A stretch of DNA of 64,000 nucleotides from Xanthomonas melonis. Lineage in GTDB: Bacteria > Pseudomonadota > Gammaproteobacteria > Xanthomonadales > Xanthomonadaceae. The notes under the pieces were generated by a model that did no database searches, was not told where the DNA came from, and worked only from the letters and a program-made list of their open reading frames with translations. The stretch is taken from positions 1-64,000 of the forward strand of contig NZ_JAJGQH010000007.1 in NCBI RefSeq assembly GCF_020783655.1. The letters run 5' to 3'. Positions 17,467-25,878 of this stretch are shown piece by piece. The position numbers were made by a program, and so were the translations under genes. Positions within the stretch are counted from its first letter, which is position 1. Each line of letters opens with the position of its first letter.

Positions 17467-18462
17467 ATGCGACAACTCGCTTGCACCCTTACCCTGGCCA
17501 TGGCCTGCAGTCCAGTGATGGCGCAGGAAGCAAGTTATGGCCCACGCCTGGAGGGCTTCGACTACCCCCACCCGGTCAAGACCTACGCCTTCACCTCGCA
17601 ACAGCAGCCACTGGAAATGGTCTACCTGGACGTTGCACCCAGCGGCGCGCCCAACGGGCGCACCGCGGTGCTGTTGCATGGCAAGAATTTCTGCGCCGCC
17701 ACCTGGGAAGACAGCATCGCCGCGCTGAGCAAGGCCGGCTACCGCGTCATCGCGCCGGACCAGATCGGCTTCTGCAAATCCAGCAAGCCGGCCGCCTATC
17801 AGTTCTCCTTCGCACAACTGGCCGACAACACGCATGCGCTGTTGAAGAAGCTCGGCATCGAGCGTGCGGTGGTGGTCGGCCATTCGATGGGCGGCATGCT
17901 GGCGATCCGTTATGCGCTGATGTACCCGCACGCCACCGAACATCTGGCGCTGGTCGACCCCATCGGCCTGGAAGACTGGAAGGCCGAAGGCATCCCGTGG
18001 CGTAGCGTGGATGCCTGGTACGCGAACGAGCTGAAAGCCAGCTTCGAACGGATCAAGAAGTACCAGATGGAGGTGTACTACGCCGGCCAGTGGACACCGA
18101 AGTTCGAGCGCTGGGCGCGCATGCAGGCCGGCATGTCGCTGGGCAACGGCAAACAGGCAGTGGCGTGGAACCAGGCATTGACCTACGACATGGTGTTCAA
18201 CCAGCCGGTGGTGTACGAGCTGCCCAAGCTTGCGGTACCGACTACGTTGTTCATCGGCCTCAAGGACCGCACCGCGATCGGCAAGGACACCGCCCCGCCC
18301 GAGGTCAAGGCGCGCGTCGGCGATTACGCCAAGCTGGGCAAACGCGCAGCGGCCGCGATTCCGAATGCGACGCTGATCGAGTTCGCCGACCTGGGCCATT
18401 CGCCGCAGGTGCAGGACCCGGCGCGTTTCAACGCTGCGCTGTTGAAAGCGATTGCGCGATAG
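17467..18462 (+). CDS. Secreted alpha/beta hydrolase
   Basis: A 331-aa alpha/beta-fold hydrolase with a signal peptide (MRQLACTLTLAMACSPVMAQ), so periplasmic or exported. Visible features are the oxyanion region LLHGKNFCAATW, the nucleophile elbow VVGHSMGGML (Ser near residue 140), an acid around FIGLKDRTAIG, and the catalytic His in FADLGHSPQVQDP near the C-terminus. Start: the ATG at 17467 has GGAG six bases upstream and gives the signal peptide directly; the ATG at 17455 is less likely. It appears monocistronic. The substrate cannot be told; family members include esterases and haloalkane or epoxide hydrolases. Confidence 0.85.
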   Translation: MRQLACTLTLAMACSPVMAQEASYGPRLEGFDYPHPVKTYAFTSQQQPLEMVYLDVAPSGAPNGRTAVLLHGKNFCAATWEDSIAALSKAGYRVIAPDQIGFCKSSKPAAYQFSFAQLADNTHALLKKLGIERAVVVGHSMGGMLAIRYALMYPHATEHLALVDPIGLEDWKAEGIPWRSVDAWYANELKASFERIKKYQMEVYYAGQWTPKFERWARMQAGMSLGNGKQAVAWNQALTYDMVFNQPVVYELPKLAVPTTLFIGLKDRTAIGKDTAPPEVKARVGDYAKLGKRAAAAIPNATLIEFADLGHSPQVQDPARFNAALLKAIAR

Positions 18463-18814
18463 TCGTGTCGGCACGCGGGAGTGGCAAGCTCGGTTGCCAC
18501 TCCCAGCTGCACCGCGGTCGGCCGATACCGGGCGACCGCGGGCGCCGCCCTGCGGGGGGCCACCGCCCCATGGGAAATGACACATGGTGTCGGCACGACA
18601 CGGCGCGCACCACCGTCGGCGCGGATCCACGCCAGAAGACCATCGTCGGTCAGGCTTTGGTTCCGGCCCACCGCCATCTCGCGCCCCCTCCTGGATCCAA
18701 TTCCCGGCCGCCCGGAACACGCAATCGACGTTCCAGCCAGCGTCGGTAGCCGCCGCGCAGAGGGCGCACACGCCAGGTGGACGCAAACACGATGGAGCCG
18801 GCTCCGTGGCGTGA
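18463..18814. other. Convergent intergenic region between hydrolase and hom
   Basis: It contains one strong hairpin just after the hydrolase stop (separate entry). The remaining roughly 300 bp show no convincing gene; frames on both strands lack family features. Confidence 0.5.
18477..18504. terminator. Strong hairpin downstream of the hydrolase gene, no T run
   Basis: Perfect 11-base inverted repeat GGGAGTGGCAA / TTGCCACTCCC with a six-base loop, 15 bases after the stop codon. It could end or stabilise transcripts, but no U tract follows on either strand. Confidence 0.5.
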
Positions 18815-19903
18815 TCAACCGGCCACGATCCGCAGCACGTCGTCCAGCAAGGCAGCTGCCGTCACTTCCGCACCTGCACCCGGCCCCTGGATCAGCAAGG
18901 GCTGCTCGTGGTACCGGTCGCTGCTGATGGCGACCCGGTTGTCGGTTCCCGCGCCGCCCGCCAGCGGATGCTCCAGCGCCAGCTCGCGCAGCCCCACGCT
19001 TGCACCGTGCGCATCCACGCGCCCAACGAAGCGCAGGCAACGCCCTGCGGCCCGGGCCTGCTGCCAACGCGCATTCAGCGGGGTATCGAGCTCGCCCAGC
19101 CGTGCATCCAGCTCCGCCAACGACGCACCGACGATGCTGGCCGGCACCAGCGATTCCACATGCACCTGTTCGGCCTCCAGTTGCCAACCCGCCGCGCGCG
19201 CCAGGATCAGCAGCTTGCGCCGCACGTCCTCACCGGACAGATCGATACGCGGATCCGGCTCCGTGTAACCCGCCGCCACCGCCTCGCGCACGCAATCCGA
19301 AAAGGCGCCATTGCCGTCATAACGATGGAACAGCCACGCCAACGATCCGGACAGCACGCCTTCGATCGAATGAATATGGTCGCCGCCGGCCACCAGCGCG
19401 CGCACGCTGCTCAGCACCGGCAGCCCGGCGCCCACCGTGGCACTGTCGCCGTAGTGCGCGCCATGGGCATGCCGAGCGGCATGCAGCGCCTGTGCGCGCG
19501 ACAGCGCGGTGCCCTGCCCGAGCTTATTGGCGGTGACCACGTGCACACCGCGGCTCAGCCATTCCACATGCCACTGCGCAACCACATCGCTGGCGGTGGC
19601 GTCCACCAGCACATCGCCGGCGCGCAACGCCAAGGTCTCCGCCCAAGGCTGCAGGACGGCCTGACCACGCGGCGCGGCGTTGGCCTGCTGCAAGGCCTGT
19701 TCGGCGCTCACGCCGCAGTCGTGGGCGATACGCGAATTGGCCAACCAATCGAACCGGGGCAGCCGCAGCTGGCGCTGCTGCAGGGCCGAATATCGGGCGA
19801 CGAAGGCGCGGCCCACGGTGCCGGTGCCCAGCAAGGCGAGTCGGGGCGTGGGCGTCACCGCCGCCTTCGCTGCACGCGGCGATGCGGGAAGGACGCTGCT
19901 CAT
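18815..19903 (-). CDS. hom: Homoserine dehydrogenase
   Basis: Reduces aspartate semialdehyde to homoserine, the branch point to methionine and threonine. The 362-aa protein has an N-terminal Rossmann motif LALLGTGTVGRAFV, HVVTANKLG, and the catalytic-domain motif IEGVLSGSLAWLF with YTEPDPRIDLSGEDVRRKLLILAR. It lacks a C-terminal ACT domain, so feedback control by threonine as in longer enzymes is not expected. Start: ATG at 19903, overlapping the metB stop by ATGA. It is the last gene of metX-metB-hom, so it should fall under the SAM-I riboswitch. This makes the supply of homoserine respond to SAM. Confidence 0.93.
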   Translation of the reverse strand: MSSVLPASPRAAKAAVTPTPRLALLGTGTVGRAFVARYSALQQRQLRLPRFDWLANSRIAHDCGVSAEQALQQANAAPRGQAVLQPWAETLALRAGDVLVDATASDVVAQWHVEWLSRGVHVVTANKLGQGTALSRAQALHAARHAHGAHYGDSATVGAGLPVLSSVRALVAGGDHIHSIEGVLSGSLAWLFHRYDGNGAFSDCVREAVAAGYTEPDPRIDLSGEDVRRKLLILARAAGWQLEAEQVHVESLVPASIVGASLAELDARLGELDTPLNARWQQARAAGRCLRFVGRVDAHGASVGLRELALEHPLAGGAGTDNRVAISSDRYHEQPLLIQGPGAGAEVTAAALLDDVLRIVAG

Positions 19904-21117
19904 GCGTCGACCTGTTTGCGGGCTGCACCGGCCAGGGTGGCCTCTGCACGCGCCAGACCGGCCTGCAGGTCGTCCAGCAGGTCTTGGCTGGATTCGATAC
20001 CGATCGACAGGCGCAGCAACCCATCGGAAATCCCGGCCGCCGCGCGCGCTTCGGCGGTCATCGCCGCATGCGTCATCGAGGCCGGATGCGCGATCAGACT
20101 CTCCACGCCGCCCAGCGACTCGGCCAGGGTGAAATAGCGCAGGCCATCGACGAACGCACGTACCGCTGCCTCGCCGCCGTTCAGCTCGAAGCTCATCATC
20201 GCCCCGAATCCCTTCTGCTGACGCGCTGCCAGCGCGTGGCCCGGATGCGTTGCCAGCCCCGGGAAATACACCTGGTTGACCGCCGCATGCCCATCCAGCA
20301 GGGCGGCAATCGCGTCGGCGTTCTCCTGATGCACGCGCAGGCGCGCATCCAGGGTGCGCAATCCGCGCAAGGTGAGGAAGGCATCGAACGGCGAACCGGT
20401 CAGGCCCAGCGCGTTGGCCCACCACACCAACTGCTGATGCAGCTCCGCATCGCGCGCCACCACCGCACCGCCCACCACATCGCTGTGGCCATTGATGTAT
20501 TTGGTGGTTGAGTGCAGGACCAGATCGGCACCGAAGTCCAGCGGCTTCTGCAGCGCTGGCGACAGGAAGGTGTTGTCCACCACGGTCAACGCGCCAACCT
20601 TCTTTGCGGCTTCGATGACGAAGCGCAGGTCTGTGATGCGCAGCAGCGGGTTGGACGGGGTTTCGATCAGCACCAGCTTGGGCGACTGCGCCAAGGCATC
20701 GGCCAGCGAACGCGGGTCGGTGAGATCGGCGGTGATCAGCGCGAAGTGGCCCTTCTTGGCCAAGGCGTTGAACAGCCGCCAGCTGCCGCCATAGGCATCG
20801 TGCGGCACCACCAGCGTATCGCCGGGCTGCAGCACCGCATTGAGCACCAGGTTGATCGCGCCCATGCCGGTGGCGGTGATCACCCCGCCCGCACCGCCTT
20901 CCAGCTCCGCCAGCGCCTCGCCCAGCAGGTCACGGGTAGGATTGCCGCTGCGGGTGTAGTCGTACTGGCGCTTGTTGCCGAACCCGTCGAATGAGAAGTT
21001 CGACGACAGCACGATCGGCGGGGTCACCGCGCCATAGGCGGTGTCGCGATCGATCCCGGCGCGCACGGCGGCGGTGGCGGCAGTACAGGGGGCGTCGGCG
21101 GGGTCACGAAAGCTCAT
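19900..21117 (-). CDS. metB: Cystathionine gamma-synthase (trans-sulfuration PLP enzyme)
   Basis: A PLP-dependent Cys/Met-metabolism enzyme of 405 aa that joins activated homoserine with cysteine to cystathionine. Family features: YDYTRSGNPTRDLLGEALAELEGG, the PLP-binding VPHDAYGGSWRLF, and the PLP lysine in LVLHSTTKYINGHSDVVGG (about residue 220). Cystathionine gamma-lyase or O-succinylhomoserine sulfhydrylase are alternatives that sequence alone does not exclude, but linkage to metX and hom supports a biosynthetic role. Start: ATG at 21117, overlapping the metX stop by ATGA. The frame extends further upstream only as a shadow inside metX. Confidence 0.9.
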   Translation of the reverse strand: MSFRDPADAPCTAATAAVRAGIDRDTAYGAVTPPIVLSSNFSFDGFGNKRQYDYTRSGNPTRDLLGEALAELEGGAGGVITATGMGAINLVLNAVLQPGDTLVVPHDAYGGSWRLFNALAKKGHFALITADLTDPRSLADALAQSPKLVLIETPSNPLLRITDLRFVIEAAKKVGALTVVDNTFLSPALQKPLDFGADLVLHSTTKYINGHSDVVGGAVVARDAELHQQLVWWANALGLTGSPFDAFLTLRGLRTLDARLRVHQENADAIAALLDGHAAVNQVYFPGLATHPGHALAARQQKGFGAMMSFELNGGEAAVRAFVDGLRYFTLAESLGGVESLIAHPASMTHAAMTAEARAAAGISDGLLRLSIGIESSQDLLDDLQAGLARAEATLAGAARKQVDA

Positions 21118-22145
21118 GCGGTTTCTCCGGTGATGCGAAGGGCAGTGGTCAGGATCGCGTCGATGCGATCGATTTCTTTCAGGAAGGCGTCGTGGCCGTA
21201 GGGCGAGCGCAACACGCGAAGGCTGCCGCGCGGCCCCAGGCCTTCGACCAGGCCGACCATGTCGGCCAGCGGCACCAGGCGATCGCCTTCCACCGCGACC
21301 ACCACGGTCGGCACGCGCACCTGCGCCGGATCGATGCGGTGCAGGTCGATGGATTCGGACAGGCGCAGATAGGCCGTGACCGGGGTGCGCGCCACATATT
21401 GCGCGCCGGCGGCATCGAGATAATCTTCGGCCGCCACGCGCACGCGGCCATTGATCACTTCCGGCGGCGCGTCGAAGCGCTCGCTGAATTCTTCCGGCGT
21501 GCGGTAGCTGAGCATGGCGAACTGGCGCGCCAGCGACAGGCCATGGCTTTCGGCGCATTGCAGCTGGCCCAGCGCCACCGCGCGGCGCTGCAGGGCGCGC
21601 CACGCCGCCGCGTACGGATGGGCGCGATGTGCGCCACTGACGGCGACCAGCGTGCCGACGCGAGCGGCATGCCGGATCGCGAACTGCAGCCCGACCAAGG
21701 CGCCGTACGAATAGCCGACAAAGCCGTGCAGACGCGCGATGCCCAACGCATCCAGCAAGGTGGCGATCGCATCGGCCTGGTCGGCCGTATCGATCGGCGC
21801 ATCCAGCGTGCCATCGGCACCCAGGAAGTCGAACGCCAGCAGACGCCGCGAGGCAGGATCCAGCGCGCGACCGGCACCGACCAGGCCATCCACCCAGCCC
21901 TTTTCGGGATACATCTCGCCGGCCGCCAGGTGCCGATGCGCGGAGATGCCTCCGGCCACGAACACCACTGGCGCGTTGGCCGCGCCAACCAGTTCGTAGC
22001 GCAGCCGCAACTCGCGCAGCCCGGCATGTCGCATCGGCAGCGACACCACCAGTTCTCCGCGCACGGCAGCAGGCCCGGCAGTTTCGGCAGCGGGGGTTAC
22101 AACGTCATCTGGAGTGGTTGGCGATGCTGTGGTCACGAGGCTCAT
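21114..22145 (-). CDS. metX: Homoserine O-acyltransferase, MetX family (probably succinyl-specific)
   Basis: Activates homoserine at the first step of methionine synthesis. The 343-aa alpha/beta hydrolase-fold enzyme has FVAGGISAHRH near the oxyanion hole, the nucleophile elbow VGYSYGALVG, VVVAVEGDRLVPLADM with the acid residue, and SPYGHDAFL with the catalytic His. Canonical acetyltransferases carry GGSMGG at the elbow; GYSYGA is a departure, and related Xanthomonas enzymes are annotated as succinyltransferases (recalled, not checked). The protein is shorter than typical MetX. Start: ATG at 22145. A SAM-I riboswitch occupies the leader. It is the first gene of the metX-metB-hom operon. Confidence 0.9.
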   Translation of the reverse strand: MSLVTTASPTTPDDVVTPAAETAGPAAVRGELVVSLPMRHAGLRELRLRYELVGAANAPVVFVAGGISAHRHLAAGEMYPEKGWVDGLVGAGRALDPASRRLLAFDFLGADGTLDAPIDTADQADAIATLLDALGIARLHGFVGYSYGALVGLQFAIRHAARVGTLVAVSGAHRAHPYAAAWRALQRRAVALGQLQCAESHGLSLARQFAMLSYRTPEEFSERFDAPPEVINGRVRVAAEDYLDAAGAQYVARTPVTAYLRLSESIDLHRIDPAQVRVPTVVVAVEGDRLVPLADMVGLVEGLGPRGSLRVLRSPYGHDAFLKEIDRIDAILTTALRITGETA

Positions 22146-22171
22146 GGCGATTTCCGGGGTGGATCGGCCAT

Positions 22172-22212
22172 CGAGCTTCGCGGGAGCTCGCGTTCGACGT
22201 GCGCAAGGCACG
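22172..22212 (-). other. Hairpins between SAM aptamer and metX (possible expression platform)
   Basis: Two small inverted repeats: CGTGC/GCACG (22198-22212) and CGAGCT/AGCTCG (22172-22190). Neither has a following U tract, so a simple intrinsic-terminator platform is not evident. Control may act on translation or use an alternative pairing. Confidence 0.4.
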
Positions 22213-22218
22213 ATTCGA

Positions 22219-22335
22219 ACCATCTTTCGGCGGACGCGGTGGTCCCCGCAGGATTTGGCACCAAACGCGGGCGCTTGCGCGCTCCGCTGGCTGCCCCGGC
22301 ATCAAAGGGCCTGTCCCTCCGCCGGTCTCGATGGT
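22219..22335 (-). ncRNA. SAM-I (S-box) riboswitch aptamer in the metX leader
   Basis: Read on the minus strand, the outer stem P1 pairs ACCATC (22335-22330) with GATGGT (22224-22219). Inside, in the canonical order, are GGAGGGACAGGCCC, TGATGCC followed by GGGGCAGCC, the P3 arm, TTTGGTGCCAAATCCTGC, a P4 hairpin and GAAAGATGG. These are the conserved S-box segments. SAM binding should lower metX-metB-hom expression. The aptamer begins at the predicted transcription start. Confidence 0.95.
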
Positions 22336-22341
22336 GAGGCT

Positions 22342-22370
22342 ACGATGCCACCGCATTTTTACGATGTCAA
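22342..22370 (-). promoter_or_regulatory. Promoter of the SAM-riboswitch / metX operon
   Basis: Perfect -35 TTGACA (22370-22365), 17-base spacer, weak -10 CATCGT (22347-22342). The implied start, about 22335, coincides with the first base of the aptamer stem. Confidence 0.65.
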
Positions 22371-22380
22371 TCGCTTCATG

Positions 22381-22406
22381 CGGATGGAAAGATATATTTT
22401 CATCCG
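22381..22406. promoter_or_regulatory. AT-rich inverted repeat between metX promoter and M23 peptidase gene
   Basis: CGGATG and CATCCG flank 14 AT-rich bases (GATATATTTT core). It lies just upstream of the metX -35 and about 60 bp before the divergent peptidase gene. It could be an operator or an UP-like element; no regulator was identified. Confidence 0.35.
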
Positions 22407-22466
22407 ATACCACCCTGGCCACCGCGCCCCCGCATACTTGCCGCCCCTGCCCCGCCTGAGCCCGAC

Positions 22467-23375
22467 GTGCCGCACCGTGTCCTTCGCCGCGCCATCCTTG
22501 CAGGCGCCGGCCTGTCGATCCTGGCGTCCATCGGCACGCTGGCGGCCCAGCAGCGCTGGCATTGGCCGACACCGACACCGGGCGTCCCGGTACAGGCGCC
22601 GGGCATGCCGCGCGGTCCGGACACGGCGATGTCTCCGCCCGCTCCCACGTTGCTGGTGGAATGGCAGTCGCCGACCTATCTGGTCTGGGCCACCAATCCG
22701 CTGGCCGGGCCGGCGCAATTCCGCCTGAGCGCGCCAGCCAGCGACGACTACCGCGTGGTACCGCAGCTGCCCGTGGTCGCCCAATTGGCCGCGCACGAGC
22801 GTCGCCTGCTGGCCAGGCTCTACCCCGCCGGACGCCATCGGCCTACAGGCGGACTCGGCATGCAACTGGCGCTGGTACCCGGCGATGCCGAGGCGCAGCT
22901 GCAGCAGGCGCACTACCAGTTGCCCTTCCGTGATGCGCCGGTGCGGGTCGCCCAGGGCTATGGAGGGCCGTTCAGCCACCACGACGAACTCAATTGGTAC
23001 GCGGTGGACTTTGCGCTGCCGCGCGCCACGCCGGTGCTTGCCGCGCGTGCGGGCACGGTGATGGATGTGCAGCAGGGCTTCGACGAGGATGGCCCACATG
23101 GCCCCGAGGCGGGCGGCGGCAACCTCGTCAGGATCCTGCACGACGACGGCAGCATGGCCATCTACGCCCACCTGGCGCCGGATGGGATCGCTGTCCGCAG
23201 CGGCCAGCGCGTGGACCCGGGCGCCCGCATCGGCAGTTCCGGCAACACCGGGTTCTCCCGCGCGCCGCATCTGCATTTCTCGGTGCAGCGCAATGTGGGA
23301 ATGCGCCTGATCTCGCTACCCTTTCGCATGTCCGGGCCGGAGGGCGAGCTGCAGTTCCCGTCGCCGGCGCCTTGA
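22467..23375 (+). CDS. M23-family peptidase (LytM-like), exported
   Basis: A 302-aa predicted peptidoglycan hydrolase of the M23 zinc endopeptidase family. The N-terminus has a short basic and hydrophobic stretch (RRAILAGAGLSILASIG), a signal or anchor. A Pro-rich linker and a beta-rich domain (about 55-150) follow. The peptidase domain has PFSHHDELNWYAVDFALP (His and Asp zinc ligands) and, near residue 275, APHLHFSVQ with the HxH pair. GTVMDVQQG and GNLVRILHDDGSMAIYAHL are typical of the fold. Start: the frame begins at a GTG (22467) with only a weak TGAG upstream; no ATG precedes the signal segment. It is divergent from metX. Confidence 0.85.
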   Translation: MPHRVLRRAILAGAGLSILASIGTLAAQQRWHWPTPTPGVPVQAPGMPRGPDTAMSPPAPTLLVEWQSPTYLVWATNPLAGPAQFRLSAPASDDYRVVPQLPVVAQLAAHERRLLARLYPAGRHRPTGGLGMQLALVPGDAEAQLQQAHYQLPFRDAPVRVAQGYGGPFSHHDELNWYAVDFALPRATPVLAARAGTVMDVQQGFDEDGPHGPEAGGGNLVRILHDDGSMAIYAHLAPDGIAVRSGQRVDPGARIGSSGNTGFSRAPHLHFSVQRNVGMRLISLPFRMSGPEGELQFPSPAP

Positions 23376-23447
23376 CCGCTCGGCATTGCGACTCCCCATT
23401 CGGAGACCGCTTCGGCGCCCGGACCCGGGCGCGCCGATCGATGCCGC

Positions 23448-23453
23448 TATAAT
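23448..23453 (+). promoter_or_regulatory. -10 element (TATAAT) upstream of prfC
   Basis: A consensus TATAAT 49 bases before the prfC ATG. No strong -35 is visible in the GC-rich DNA upstream. Confidence 0.5.
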
Positions 23454-23501
23454 CGTCGGCTTCCTCAGTTTCCGCAGGCGTCCGACCGGGCGCGCTCCCT
23501 C

Positions 23502-25106
<1,605 letters not shown>

Positions 25107-25181
25107 GCCGCGCTTGAACCACAACAAGCGTACGCTACCGCCGGCGATGCGAATTGCTCGCAGTTGCGTTACCTTTTTGGC

Positions 25182-25826
25182 ATGAATGCAGACGCTTCCC
25201 CTTCCACCGACCTGCGCGACGAAATCGCCAGTGCCGTGACCCATGGCCTGGGCGCCATTGCCGCCCTGGCCGGTGGTTCGGTATTGATCACCCTGGCCGC
25301 CATCTACGGCGATGGCTGGCAACTGGCGACCGCCATCGTGTTCAGCGCCACGCTGGTGTTGCTCTACGTCGCGTCCACGCTGTTCCATGCGATTCCGCAT
25401 CCGGGCGCCAAGGCACGCTTGCAGGTGCTGGATCATTGCGCGATCTATTTGTTGATCGCCGGCACCTATACGCCGTTCACCCTGATCAACCTGCGTGGCC
25501 CCTGGGGCTGGGGTCTGTTCGCGGCCATCTGGACGATCGCTGCGGCGGGGGTGATCTTCAAGCTGTTCTTCACCGGTCGTTTCCGCCTGCTGTCGACCGC
25601 CCTTTACCTGGCCATGGGCTGGCTGATCATCGTGGCGATCGAGCCCCTGCTGCGCTCCGTCGATACCTGGTCGTTGTGCTGGCTGCTGGCAGGCGGGCTC
25701 TTCTATACGCTGGGTACGTACTTCTACCAACGCGATACGCAACGCTACTTCCATGCCATCTGGCACCTGTTCGTGCTCGCCGGCAGCGCCTGCCATTTCG
25801 TGGCGGTGATCGCGCAGGTGATGTAG
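25182..25826 (+). CDS. Hemolysin III family (YqfA-like) membrane protein
   Basis: A 214-aa seven-helix membrane protein of the hemolysin III / PAQR-like family. Conserved residues visible are EIASAVTHGLGAIAALAG (first His), VASTLFHAIPHPGAKARLQVLDHCAIYLLIAGTY (described by its ends; it carries the family's His and Asp), and FHAIWHLFVLAGSACHF near the C-terminus with HxxxH. The frame opens at a TTG (25164), but the ATG at 25182 gives the usual N-terminus (MNADAS). The RBS is weak. Members are predicted metal-dependent membrane hydrolases; haemolytic activity is not implied. Confidence 0.9.
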   Translation: MNADASPSTDLRDEIASAVTHGLGAIAALAGGSVLITLAAIYGDGWQLATAIVFSATLVLLYVASTLFHAIPHPGAKARLQVLDHCAIYLLIAGTYTPFTLINLRGPWGWGLFAAIWTIAAAGVIFKLFFTGRFRLLSTALYLAMGWLIIVAIEPLLRSVDTWSLCWLLAGGLFYTLGTYFYQRDTQRYFHAIWHLFVLAGSACHFVAVIAQVM

Positions 25827-25878
25827 CGCGCAAGGCCTCGGGCATGTTTCGCGCAGCGTGCACGAGCGATCGCCAACC

